From the NCBI GenBank assembly GCA_964542535.1, contig CAZIUE010000001.1, forward strand, positions 186,001 to 250,000: a stretch of 64,000 nt of DNA, in the 5' to 3' direction. The DNA is from Pseudopelobacter sp964542535 (lineage in GTDB: Bacteria > Desulfobacterota > Desulfuromonadia > Geobacterales > Pseudopelobacteraceae). The notes beneath the pieces are model-generated. The model did no database searches. It saw only the letters and a program-made list of their open reading frames with translations, and was not told where the DNA came from. Position numbers and translations under genes: made by a program. Shown in pieces: positions 25,867-33,053 of this stretch (positions are counted from its first letter, which is position 1; the number at the start of each line of letters is the position of its first letter).

Positions 25867-25887
25867 CGTGCTATTGCTTATAGCACG
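25867..25887. promoter_or_regulatory. Inverted repeat in the divergent GGDEF / sigma-54-regulator gap
   Basis: A perfect 8-base inverted repeat, CGTGCTAT (25867-25874) and ATAGCACG (25880-25887), with a 5-base spacer. It is 182 bases before the likely start of the sigma-54 regulator and 145 before the GGDEF gene. It could be an operator of either gene or an RNA hairpin. The rest of the gap 25723-26068 holds nothing else I recognise; an open frame upstream of 26069 has no ribosome site or homology. Confidence 0.4.
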
Positions 25888-26068
25888 TTTGCGCCCGGGA
25901 AGGCAAGAATATGTGACGCTGACGTATGGTGCGGCTGTGGGTGCCCCTCTTCCTTGCGCCGGAATGCGAGGGGAAAACGGCTGCGCCGTGGGCGACGGCC
26001 GTGGTTGGATGGCGGCCATTTTCGCGTGCATGGCTGGTTGCCCGTCGTGCACCAGGGTGAGAGAACGA

Positions 26069-28045
26069 ATGCAAGATGCTCAGACGCTCCCGCAGAACCT
26101 GACGGTTCTTGAACAGACCTGGACCCGCTATGTCCAGAACGACGTCATCGAGATCCACAGAATCCGGCCTGAGGTTGCCAATTCCTGGCAGCGTTGCCGA
26201 AACTACAAGGTCAACCCCTACGAACTGGGCGAGCAGACGGTCAACCAGCTGGAACTCAGGGAGCGGCTTCACCGCAACCATCACCTGGTGAAGATTGCCC
26301 GTACCGCCATGGAAAACCTGTACACCTTCGTTCGGGGATCGGGTTTTGAAATCGTCCTGTCCGACCAGCATGCCTACCTGCTGGAGGTGGTGGGGGATCG
26401 GGACATCATCAGCAAGGGGAGCAAGGTTCAGCTCTGCCCCGGCGGCAACTGGCACGAATCCGTCAGGGGGACCAATGCCATCGGCACCGCTCTCATGGAG
26501 CGGCAGCCGGTCCAAATCCTGGCCTGGGAGCACTTCTGCCGGCCGAACCATTTTCTGACCTGCTCCGCCGCCCCTATTTTCGACCCCGAGGGGGAGATCG
26601 TGGGGGTCCTCAACATCTCCGGCGATTACCGCTATGCCAATGCCCATACTCTGGGTATGGTCGTGGCCGCGGTGAATGCCATCGAGAAGCAGCTCTGTCT
26701 CCACAAGGTTACCAGCAAGCTCTACATCTCCTACAAGTACTCCCAGACCCTGCTGGAGTCCATTACGGACGGCATCGTCTCCGTCAATAATAGCGGTATC
26801 ATTGCCGAGATGAACTCCAGCGGCGGTAAGATTTTCGGCATCAACCACCAGGCGGCCAAGGGTAAGCACATCAATACGGTCATGCGTCAGCAGGCGCCTA
26901 TACTCTCCCTGCTTGCCACCGGAGAGGGGTATCAGGACCGGGAGATTGTTCTGGAGAAGCAGGGAGCGAAGGTGTACAGCTCGGCAACCCTGTTGCTGGA
27001 CGATTCGGGAAACACCATCGGAGCGGTGGCGGTGCTGCGTCAGGGACGGGAAGCGCTGAAAGCGCGGCGCGCACCACTTGCATCGTTGCCCCGTTACTCC
27101 TTTGACGACATTGTCGGCGAGAGCTGCTCCATCAACGAGGCCAAGGATTGGGCGCGCCAGGCAGCGAACAGCGGCTCGACCATCCTGCTCAGCGGTGAAA
27201 GCGGAACCGGAAAGGAGCTGTTTGCCCAGTCGATTCACGGGGCCAGTTCCTTCAGGAACGGGCCGTTCATTGCCATCAACTGTGCCGCGATACCGGAGAC
27301 CCTGGTGGAGAGCGAGCTGTTCGGCTACGCGGAAGGGACCTTTACCGGGGCAAAAAAGGGGGGAAGTCCCGGCAAGTTTGAAAGTGCCGACCGGGGTACG
27401 CTCTTCCTGGACGAGATCGGGGATATGCCGCTCAGCGTGCAGGCCAAGGTGCTTCGGGTTATCCAAGAAAAGAAGATCTCGCGGGTCGGTTCCAGCGAAG
27501 AGCGGCAGGTGGAGATCCGCATCATCGCCTCCACCCACAAGGATTTGCGGGCCGAGGTGCGCAACGGCTCATTTCGGGAAGATCTCTTCTACCGGCTGAG
27601 CGTTCTGGTCGTGCGGGTTCCGCCGTTGCGGGACAGGGAGGGAGATATCCCGCTGATCGCCAGGCATCTGGTGGACAAGATCAGCGAGCGGATGGGGCGT
27701 CCGCGGGTGGAAGTGGACGATTCCTTCTGGGGCAGGCTTGACTCCCACTACTGGCCGGGTAATGTGCGTGAGCTGGAGAACGCCATCGAACAGGCGATCG
27801 TCAAAGCGGGGGAGGGGGGCGTGCTTTCGGCTCGTCACCTTGGATTTGATGACGTTGCGGTTGACGCGCCCCGGGCAGGAGGGACGGAGATCGTTTCCCT
27901 GTCCGAGATGGAGCGTCAGGCCATAACAGCCGCACTGAACCGCTTTGACGGCAATATCCAGAAAGCCGCCGCCAGGCTCGGTATCGGACGAAACACCCTG
28001 TATCGCAAAATCAGGGAATACGGCATCACGTATGCCGGCAGCTGA
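26069..28045 (+). CDS. Sigma-54-dependent activator with GAF and PAS domains (AcoR-like)
   Basis: A 658-residue regulator. It has an N-terminal GAF-type sensor (about residues 70-210, with SVRGTNAIGTAL typical of AcoR-type activators), a PAS domain (about 225-330), a AAA+ domain with GESGTGKE, the sigma-54 contact loop as GTFTGA and LFLDEIGD, and a Fis-type HTH (NIQKAAARLGIGRNTLYRKI). There is no receiver domain, so it should sense a small ligand directly. The ATG at 26069 follows GGTGAGAG; the frame is open further upstream, but that part has unusual composition. Characterised relatives control acetoin and alcohol catabolism, and an alcohol dehydrogenase lies 1.8 kb downstream, a plausible target. 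Confidence 0.9.
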   Translation: MQDAQTLPQNLTVLEQTWTRYVQNDVIEIHRIRPEVANSWQRCRNYKVNPYELGEQTVNQLELRERLHRNHHLVKIARTAMENLYTFVRGSGFEIVLSDQHAYLLEVVGDRDIISKGSKVQLCPGGNWHESVRGTNAIGTALMERQPVQILAWEHFCRPNHFLTCSAAPIFDPEGEIVGVLNISGDYRYANAHTLGMVVAAVNAIEKQLCLHKVTSKLYISYKYSQTLLESITDGIVSVNNSGIIAEMNSSGGKIFGINHQAAKGKHINTVMRQQAPILSLLATGEGYQDREIVLEKQGAKVYSSATLLLDDSGNTIGAVAVLRQGREALKARRAPLASLPRYSFDDIVGESCSINEAKDWARQAANSGSTILLSGESGTGKELFAQSIHGASSFRNGPFIAINCAAIPETLVESELFGYAEGTFTGAKKGGSPGKFESADRGTLFLDEIGDMPLSVQAKVLRVIQEKKISRVGSSEERQVEIRIIASTHKDLRAEVRNGSFREDLFYRLSVLVVRVPPLRDREGDIPLIARHLVDKISERMGRPRVEVDDSFWGRLDSHYWPGNVRELENAIEQAIVKAGEGGVLSARHLGFDDVAVDAPRAGGTEIVSLSEMERQAITAALNRFDGNIQKAAARLGIGRNTLYRKIREYGITYAGS

Positions 28046-28075
28046 CCCGGAAACACCGGATTCAGGACGCACCAG

Positions 28076-28111
28076 CGAACGAAGGGGAGCCAATCGGCTC
28101 CCCTTCGTTCG
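28076..28111. terminator. Long perfect hairpin between convergent genes
   Basis: A perfect 16-base stem (28076-28091 with 28096-28111) with a 4-base loop between the sigma-54 regulator and the convergent CinA-type gene. It is the most stable simple hairpin I noticed in the window, and probably terminates both transcripts despite lacking a strong T run. Confidence 0.65.
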
Positions 28112-28146
28112 TGTATGGATAGCGGATGCGTTTGTTTGTCCCGTGC

Positions 28147-28977
28147 TCAATCGACGCGCTGTGTTTCCCGATGCCGAAATCCCAGCGCCGTCAGTCCGCG
28201 TTGCAGGTCTCCCAGCGCGGCCTCCAGCATCTCATCCAGGGGGGCGTGTCCGTTTCCGACCGCGGTGAGCGTGATATCGATTTCCCGGGATATGCCGATG
28301 GTGGTGGCAAGTGACTTTATGTAGATATGGGGATGCGTGACCGTAACCCGACTGAGCACCGGCTCCATCAGTGATTCGTCGTTGCATTCTACGGTGATGG
28401 TGCGCAGTGCCGAGATGCCACCGCTGAAGGTCGCCTGAAGAAATGGCTGTAACGAACTGGAAAAGATCGTCTTCAGCTCTGAAGGAACCCCCGGCAGGCT
28501 TATGATGCTGGTGTCGCCGATTTTTAGCAGCACGCCGGGTGCGGTTCCGTTGGAGTTGTACAGCGGTTCCGCTCCCCTGGGGAGCCAGGCCATCTTTTCC
28601 CGTGGAGGGTTCAGTCCGCCCTGGCTGAGTACGCCTTGGGCGGCAAGCTCATCGTACCGCTCCTTGATCATGCGGCGGGCCTCCTGGTGTAGCTCCGTCC
28701 CGACGCCTGCTCCCTGGGCAACGGCGGCAAGGGTCAGATCGTCGGTCGTGGGGCCGAGTCCTCCGGTGGTGATGATGACCTGTGGTCCTCGTGTCAGGGC
28801 CGCTTGGATTTCCGCCGCGATCACGTCTTCAGTGTCGCGCAGAATGGTGGCGCGGGTTACTTGTCCCCCCAGTTCGTGTATCTGTCTGCAAAGCCAGTTC
28901 GTGTTTGTATCCTGGATATCGCCGATGAGAATTTCGTTGCCAATGATAAACAACTCGACATGTATCGGTTGCGCCAT
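28147..28977 (-). CDS. CinA N-terminal-type (molybdopterin-binding fold) protein
   Basis: A 276-residue protein matching the COG1058 half of CinA: IGNEILIGDIQDTNTNWL near the start and ITTGGLGPTTDDLT, the MoaB/MogA-like fold motif. This half has been described as a nucleotide-sugar or ADP-ribose pyrophosphatase. The nicotinamide-nucleotide deamidase domain that forms the C-terminal half of full-length CinA is absent, so this is the short form. A nucleotide-cleaning role is inferred. It is convergent with the sigma-54 regulator and divergent from the alcohol dehydrogenase region. Confidence 0.82.
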   Translation of the reverse strand: MAQPIHVELFIIGNEILIGDIQDTNTNWLCRQIHELGGQVTRATILRDTEDVIAAEIQAALTRGPQVIITTGGLGPTTDDLTLAAVAQGAGVGTELHQEARRMIKERYDELAAQGVLSQGGLNPPREKMAWLPRGAEPLYNSNGTAPGVLLKIGDTSIISLPGVPSELKTIFSSSLQPFLQATFSGGISALRTITVECNDESLMEPVLSRVTVTHPHIYIKSLATTIGISREIDITLTAVGNGHAPLDEMLEAALGDLQRGLTALGFRHRETQRVD

Positions 28978-29112
28978 GATTTCCTCCCGTGCTGGTGTGA
29001 TTCGCGTTCTCTAGCGTACACGGGAACACCCCGGATGCAACGCGCTTTTTTCAGGGTGTGTTTCCATGCATCCGCTTCGAGATGTCAGCGGTTGTTTCGG
29101 GGTGAGGGATAA

Positions 29113-29159
29113 CTGTTTCAAGAGTGAACAGAATTCCGAAAAGGAACAGTCGCTGTTCC
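29113..29159. promoter_or_regulatory. Two inverted repeats sharing CTGTT/AACAG half-sites
   Basis: The first is CTGTT-N9-AACAG (29113-29131); the second is a perfect GGAACAG-N3-CTGTTCC (29143-29159). Their centres are 29 bases apart. The shared half-site and placement upstream of a catabolic gene suggest binding sites for one regulator, possibly the AcoR-like activator; this is inference. Confidence 0.3.
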
Positions 29160-29343
29160 GTTGTGGCGCAGCTTGGGGTGCGACAGAAAAATACACTTCC
29201 CTGTATCTGACTTAAAAGCCTTTCACTTACTACTGGTTGGGGGATTGTGGCAAAAAAACATGCGAAAACGGTCAGCTCCTTGCATTGACAAAAAGGAAAC
29301 GCTATTTTCTTTTGTGTTATCGATTCTGGGGTAACGACTGTTC

Positions 29344-29371
29344 TTGTGGGTCGCATGGATTGTGGTATAAG
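29344..29371 (+). promoter_or_regulatory. Putative extended -10 promoter of the alcohol dehydrogenase transcript
   Basis: TTGTGG (29344-29349), 16 bases, then TATAAG (29366-29371) with a TG one base before it (extended -10). If used, the adh mRNA has a leader of about 440 bases. No well-spaced sigma-54 promoter was found. Confidence 0.35.
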
Positions 29372-29729
29372 AAAAAACGCATGGTGGTCCTCTTAGGCTT
29401 TGGAAGGCGTCCATGCCGCTACGTTGCTGTCCATGGTTGTCACTTATCCGTAACCGGATGGGAGCGATCATGTAGACCTGTATGGCCCCTGCTCTTGCAA
29501 ACCAAGTTAGTACGATGCCTTATCCAGGGAAAACGGTTCTGTTGATTCCCGGAGTAACGGATGCTTCGTACCGTGCCTCCGGTAGGAATGGCTGCGCTGG
29601 TCGGGGTGATAAAACCGGAGGAGGAGGATAAAAAGCTGTAAAATTGTATTGCATATTTTTTGAAATGTGTTAAATCAAATTGCAGAACTTGGTTTTAATT
29701 CAGAGGTGAAATGGGCTTGCCCACGGCTG

Positions 29730-29797
29730 TCTCATTGAACTGGCGAAAATGAGATTGCCAGAATATCTGGCAACAAATTCAGAGTGGCGACACTCTG
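29730..29797 (+). promoter_or_regulatory. Three tandem stem-loops in the alcohol dehydrogenase leader
   Basis: Three consecutive inverted repeats end 11 bases before the strong AAGGAGG site of the adh gene. They are a 7-base stem 29730-29736 with 29748-29754, an 8-base stem 29755-29762 with 29766-29773 (spacer ATA, so possibly a DNA operator), and a 7-base stem 29780-29786 with 29791-29797 closed by a GCGA tetraloop of the stable GNRA class. They could stabilise the mRNA or control translation or processing. Confidence 0.45.
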
Positions 29798-29822
29798 TAC
29801 ATCACACAAGGAGGAAGTACAC

Positions 29823-30986
29823 ATGGCATTAGCAGATCAGACTTTCGGCTTTTTCATCCCTACCGTAACATTGCTGGGCGTTGGTTGTTCCAAGGAAACC
29901 GGCGAGCAGGCGAAAGCTCTCGGCGCATCGAAACTGCTGATCGTCACCGACGCCGGCCTGAACAAAATGGGCGTTGCCGACACGATTAAAGGTTACATCG
30001 AAGCAGCCGGCCTCCAGGCTGTTATTTATGACGGCGCCGAGCCCAACCCGACCGACAAGAACGTCCATGACGGCGTAAAAGCATATCTGGACAACAAATG
30101 CGACGGCTTGGTTACCCTTGGTGGCGGCAGCTCTCACGACTGCGGCAAGGGCGTTGGCCTTGTCGTATCCGGCGGCGGCAACATCCGTGACTACGAAGGC
30201 GTCAACAAGTCCTCCAAACGTCTCCCCCCGTTCCTGGCCATCAACACCACCGCCGGTACCGCCAGCGAAATGACCCGCTTCTGCATCATTACCAACACCG
30301 ATACCCATGTGAAGATGGCTATCGTTGACTGGCGCGTAACTCCGAACATCGCCATCGACGATCCCCTGTTGATGGTCGGTATGCCCCCGAAACTGACCGC
30401 CGCCACCGGTATGGACGCACTGACCCACGCCGTTGAGGCCTATGTTTCCACCATCGCCACCCCGATCACCGATGCCTGCGCCATCAAGGCCATCGAACTG
30501 ATCGCCAAGTATCTGAGCCCGGCCGTTGCCAACGGCGAAGACTTGGAAGCCCGCGACGCCATGGCCTATGCCGAATACCTGGCCGGTATGGCTTTCAACA
30601 ACGCCAGCCTCGGTTATGTCCACTCCATGGCTCACCAGCTGGGCGGCTTCTACAACCTGCCCCACGGCGTCTGCAACGCCATCCTGCTGCCGGTTGTCAG
30701 CCAGTTCAACCTGATCGCCTGCCCGCAGCGTTTTGCTGACATCGCCGTTGCTCTCGGCGAAAACATCTGTGGCCTGTCCACCGTCGAAGCCGGTCAGAAA
30801 GCCATCGACAGGATCAAGTCTCTGTCCGCTTCCATCGGCATCCCCGCCAACCTGACCGAGCTGGGCGTGAAAGAAGCCGACCTGAAGATCATGTCCGAAA
30901 ATGCCAAGAAGGACGCTTGCCAGCTGACCAATCCGCGCAAGGCCACGCTGGACGAAGTTATTCAGATCTTCAAGAACGCTCTGTAA
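29823..30986 (+). CDS. Iron-containing alcohol dehydrogenase (group III)
   Basis: A 387-residue NAD(P)-dependent alcohol dehydrogenase of the Fe-ADH family. The nucleotide-binding GGGSSHDCGKG and the metal ligands D198, H202, H267 and H281 (in HSMAHQ and PHGVCN) are all present. A consensus AAGGAGG lies 7 bases before the ATG at 29823, and the codon choice looks more uniform than in neighbours, both signs of high expression. In anaerobes these enzymes interconvert ethanol or propanol with the aldehyde. The structured leader, the AcoR-like activator 1.8 kb upstream and the molybdenum/tungsten-cofactor genes downstream fit alcohol and aldehyde metabolism. The exact substrate cannot be read from sequence. 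Confidence 0.94.
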   Translation: MALADQTFGFFIPTVTLLGVGCSKETGEQAKALGASKLLIVTDAGLNKMGVADTIKGYIEAAGLQAVIYDGAEPNPTDKNVHDGVKAYLDNKCDGLVTLGGGSSHDCGKGVGLVVSGGGNIRDYEGVNKSSKRLPPFLAINTTAGTASEMTRFCIITNTDTHVKMAIVDWRVTPNIAIDDPLLMVGMPPKLTAATGMDALTHAVEAYVSTIATPITDACAIKAIELIAKYLSPAVANGEDLEARDAMAYAEYLAGMAFNNASLGYVHSMAHQLGGFYNLPHGVCNAILLPVVSQFNLIACPQRFADIAVALGENICGLSTVEAGQKAIDRIKSLSASIGIPANLTELGVKEADLKIMSENAKKDACQLTNPRKATLDEVIQIFKNAL

Positions 30987-31022
30987 GTAGTTCTTTCTCT
31001 CTCGATTGGGAGGATGTCTGAA

Positions 31023-31058
31023 AATGATGGGCAGTGTCGCTATGCACTGCCCATCATT
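31023..31058. terminator. Terminator hairpin after the alcohol dehydrogenase gene
   Basis: A perfect 14-base stem (31023-31036 with 31045-31058) with an 8-base loop, 36 bases after the adh stop. Plus-strand T residues are few, but the stem is strong and separates adh from the riboswitch transcript. Confidence 0.6.
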
Positions 31059-31136
31059 GTAAAAAAGCGGTAACGAGAGTGCTTGTCAGATGTGATGTCA
31101 TGTTGTCTCCGAGCCCTGACGCCTAAAAGAATACCT

Positions 31137-31244
31137 CATGGCGCCGGGCCAGCGGGTTTCGCTGGAAACGGCGGAGCCTCCCCCCTGGAAAGGAGCCGGT
31201 CCTCGTTAGCGAGGTGACATTCGCATAGGGAGACGATAGCCATG
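31137..31244 (+). promoter_or_regulatory. Molybdenum/tungsten-cofactor (Moco/Tuco) type riboswitch
   Basis: The RNA folds with a closing stem CATGGC (31137-31142) and GCCATG (31239-31244) that contains an ATG start codon. Inside are a hairpin CCAGC/GCTGG (31149-31165), the conserved-looking core GAGCCTCCC, then GGAAAGGAGCCGG, a hairpin CCTCG-TTAG-CGAGG (31201-31214) and GTGACATTC. Order and core segments match what I remember of the Moco RNA motif, which sits upstream of molybdenum or tungsten cofactor, transport and enzyme genes. An AGGGAGA ribosome site lies inside the element just before the closing stem, so translational control is likely. The next genes, moaD-like and hesA/moeB-like, fit. 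No covariance search was possible. Confidence 0.72.
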
Positions 31245-31694
31245 GACAAGATACTACGCTCCGACACGACAGGCCCAGCCACCGGGAGTGAAACGGAACC
31301 ACGCATGCGGGGGGACCGAATCATACCTGGCCGGACCTCCAGCGGTGTCGGGGTTGCTGTTTTTCCCGCCTGTCTCTCCCTCGCCAGCCGTGTCAGCTTC
31401 CCGCCCGTCTCTCGTTTTTTCGCGGCACATCTGCCGCTCTCCTGTGATGGTGATATTCCGGATATGAACGCGGCATCGTTCGGAGACGGCATGGGCTGTA
31501 TGTCGTCCGTGATGGTTGTGCTGGAACATTGTCCCCGGAGCCCGAGGAGGAATGAACGTCTGAATGCGGGCGGGACGATGACAGTCCCGCGGATTTTCGG
31601 CCACTCACCATCGCCATGGTGCCGGCAATGCAGGAGTAATGAGAGTTTACTGGGACTCACTTCTACGGATTCAACCGTTCACATCGAGATGTAA
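31242..31694 (+). pseudogene. ORF started from the riboswitch; possible remnant of a tungsten aldehyde oxidoreductase gene
   Basis: An open frame of 150 codons starts at the ATG within the riboswitch closing stem and ends 10 bases before the moaD-like gene. It begins MDKILR, the usual start of bacterial tungsten aldehyde:ferredoxin oxidoreductases as I know them, but the following residues do not resemble that enzyme. They are rich in Arg, Pro and Ser, with scattered cysteines and no clear domain. A comparable open frame exists on the other strand, so openness alone is weak evidence. Interpretations: an eroded or internally deleted aor gene whose 5' end and riboswitch survive, a novel small protein, or non-coding leader. 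The first is favoured by context only. Confidence 0.3.
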
Positions 31695-31704
31695 GGGGTA
31701 ATTG

Positions 31705-31947
31705 ATGCCGGTACACGACACTCTGAAGGTTGACGTCAAGCTGTTCGCAACCTTTCGCGTTGGCCGATTTGTGGCTGAAACGCGTGAATACCCGCAGGGG
31801 ATACGCATCATTGATATCATCAGGGAGCTTCAGATCCCCGAACCGGAGATTGGTATCATCATGCTGAACAGCAGGCACGCCGAACCTGACCATCAACTGA
31901 AAGACGGGGACAAACTCGGAATTTTTCCCCAGGTTGGAGGAGGCTAA
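31705..31947 (+). CDS. MoaD/ThiS-family sulfur-carrier protein
   Basis: An 80-residue ubiquitin-fold protein ending in the Gly-Gly tail (QVGGG) needed for adenylation and thiocarboxylation. In molybdopterin synthesis such a carrier supplies the dithiolene sulfurs. It follows a Moco-type riboswitch and precedes an E1-like activating enzyme, so a role in molybdenum or tungsten pterin cofactor assembly is well supported by context. The ATG at 31705 has AAGGGG upstream. Pairs like this accompany tungsten aldehyde oxidoreductases in related bacteria and may be dedicated to that enzyme rather than general moaD. Confidence 0.88.
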   Translation: MPVHDTLKVDVKLFATFRVGRFVAETREYPQGIRIIDIIRELQIPEPEIGIIMLNSRHAEPDHQLKDGDKLGIFPQVGGG

Positions 31948-31948
31948 G

Positions 31949-32770
31949 TTGGACCTGACCTCCTATCTCCTCTCCCATGCGCGGGAGAACCTGATTTCTT
32001 GGTACGTCCAGTTGGCCGCCGCCCAGGACTTCCGATTAAGCATCTCCCAGGTTGAAGAGGCGATTCTCGAACATGGTCTGATGCCGGCCCGCTATCAGCG
32101 CAACCGCCAGACGATTTCAACCTCGAAACAGCTGCGCTTGTTCAGAAGCTCCGCGGTGGTGGTCGGTTGCGGTGGGTTGGGATGCTACCTGATAGAGGAA
32201 ATGGCTCGTCTCGGCATCGGTAACATCATGATGCTGGACCCGGATACGTTCGAAGAGCACAACCTTAATCGTCAGTTGTATTCCTCTCCCAACGTGCTGG
32301 GGCATCCCAAGGCCGCTGTTGCCGCTGCCCGTGTCCGCGAAATTAATCCCGCCGTTACGGTAACTGCTCTCCAACTGGAATTTTCCCCTGACAATGCCCG
32401 TGAACTGCTCAATGGCGCCGACATCGTGCTGGATGGACTCGACTCCTTCACGACCAGGCGGACCCTGGCGGCAATCTGTCGCGAGCTTCAGATTCCTCTG
32501 GTGCATGGTGCGATTGGTGGATGGTACGGTCATGTGGCTACGCAGCTTCCCGGAGATGACATCACCCCGTTTCTGGGTGGTCAGCGGGGAGAGCAGCAAG
32601 GGGTCGAGATTCAGATCGGCAATCCATCTTTCACCCCCGCGCTGGTGGCTAGCCTGCAGGTGGCGGAGGCCTGTAAGGTCCTACTGGGAGAAGGATCGGT
32701 GCTGCATCAGAAAATGCTCTGCGTTGATTTGCGGGAGATGCTTTTCGAGCAGGTTGCGTTCGAGTCTTAG
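31949..32770 (+). CDS. E1-like adenylyltransferase, HesA/MoeB/ThiF family
   Basis: A 273-residue protein that should adenylate the C-terminal glycine of the preceding MoaD-like carrier. The ATP-binding GCGGLGCYLIEE, the LDPDTFEEHNLNRQLY segment and GADIVLDGLDSF are characteristic. A 55-residue helical extension precedes the fold. The two CxxC zinc pairs of classical MoeB and ThiF are absent, which points to the HesA-like subgroup. Start: TTG at 31949, two bases after the moaD stop and 5 bases after GGAGGAGG; an earlier TTG at 31934 is less likely. Partnership with the carrier is inferred from adjacency and family. Confidence 0.87.
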   Translation: MDLTSYLLSHARENLISWYVQLAAAQDFRLSISQVEEAILEHGLMPARYQRNRQTISTSKQLRLFRSSAVVVGCGGLGCYLIEEMARLGIGNIMMLDPDTFEEHNLNRQLYSSPNVLGHPKAAVAAARVREINPAVTVTALQLEFSPDNARELLNGADIVLDGLDSFTTRRTLAAICRELQIPLVHGAIGGWYGHVATQLPGDDITPFLGGQRGEQQGVEIQIGNPSFTPALVASLQVAEACKVLLGEGSVLHQKMLCVDLREMLFEQVAFES

Positions 32771-33053
32771 CCGGTTGCGGCCTCCGAGCGTCCGGTCCGA
32801 GTGTTTCGCGGTGGTTGCTGGTACGGTCATGAAAAGCAATGAAACTGGTTTTTTTTTGCTCCAACGTTGGTTCTAAACCTTTGTTTTGAAAAAATGGGTT
32901 TTTAGGACTCGGTGGCTTGCGGAACCGTGACGAGCAAGTTCCTGAAATTTCGTTATACTCTGTAGCTGTTTGGTCGTGCAGTTCGACGTTGCGTGTGGCG
33001 GTCCGCATACCTTGGGCCGCATGTAAGAACACGGGAAGGAATTCGTACCTGGA

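Larger units (their letters stand above)
28978..29822. other. Long gene-free region upstream of the alcohol dehydrogenase
   Basis: 845 bases with no convincing gene. It is visibly less GC-rich than its surroundings. It contains a pair of related inverted repeats (29113-29159), a sigma-70-like promoter (29344-29371), a long-range 8-base inverted repeat (29576-29583 with 29614-29621) and three adjacent stem-loops just before the adh ribosome site (29730-29797). The many short open frames here have no ribosome sites or recognisable products. Confidence 0.6.

Noticed and set aside
29249..29263. Sigma-54 promoter candidate TGGCAA...ATGC upstream of adh
   Set aside because: GG to GC distance is 13 instead of the strict 12 bases; sigma-54 promoters tolerate this poorly.
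29484..29498. Sigma-54 promoter candidate TGGCCC...TTGC upstream of adh
   Set aside because: Spacing again one base too long, and the -24 element is only partial.
29521..29621. Possible c-di-GMP (GEMM) riboswitch because of CTCCGGTAGG
   Set aside because: The conserved GGGCAAACC and GACGCAAAGCC parts of the GEMM core are absent; only a long-range inverted repeat remains.
32771..33053. A missing tupA gene in the gap before tupB
   Set aside because: Only 283 bases, no ribosome site with a signal-peptide ORF, and open frames overlapping the gap are antisense to tupB.
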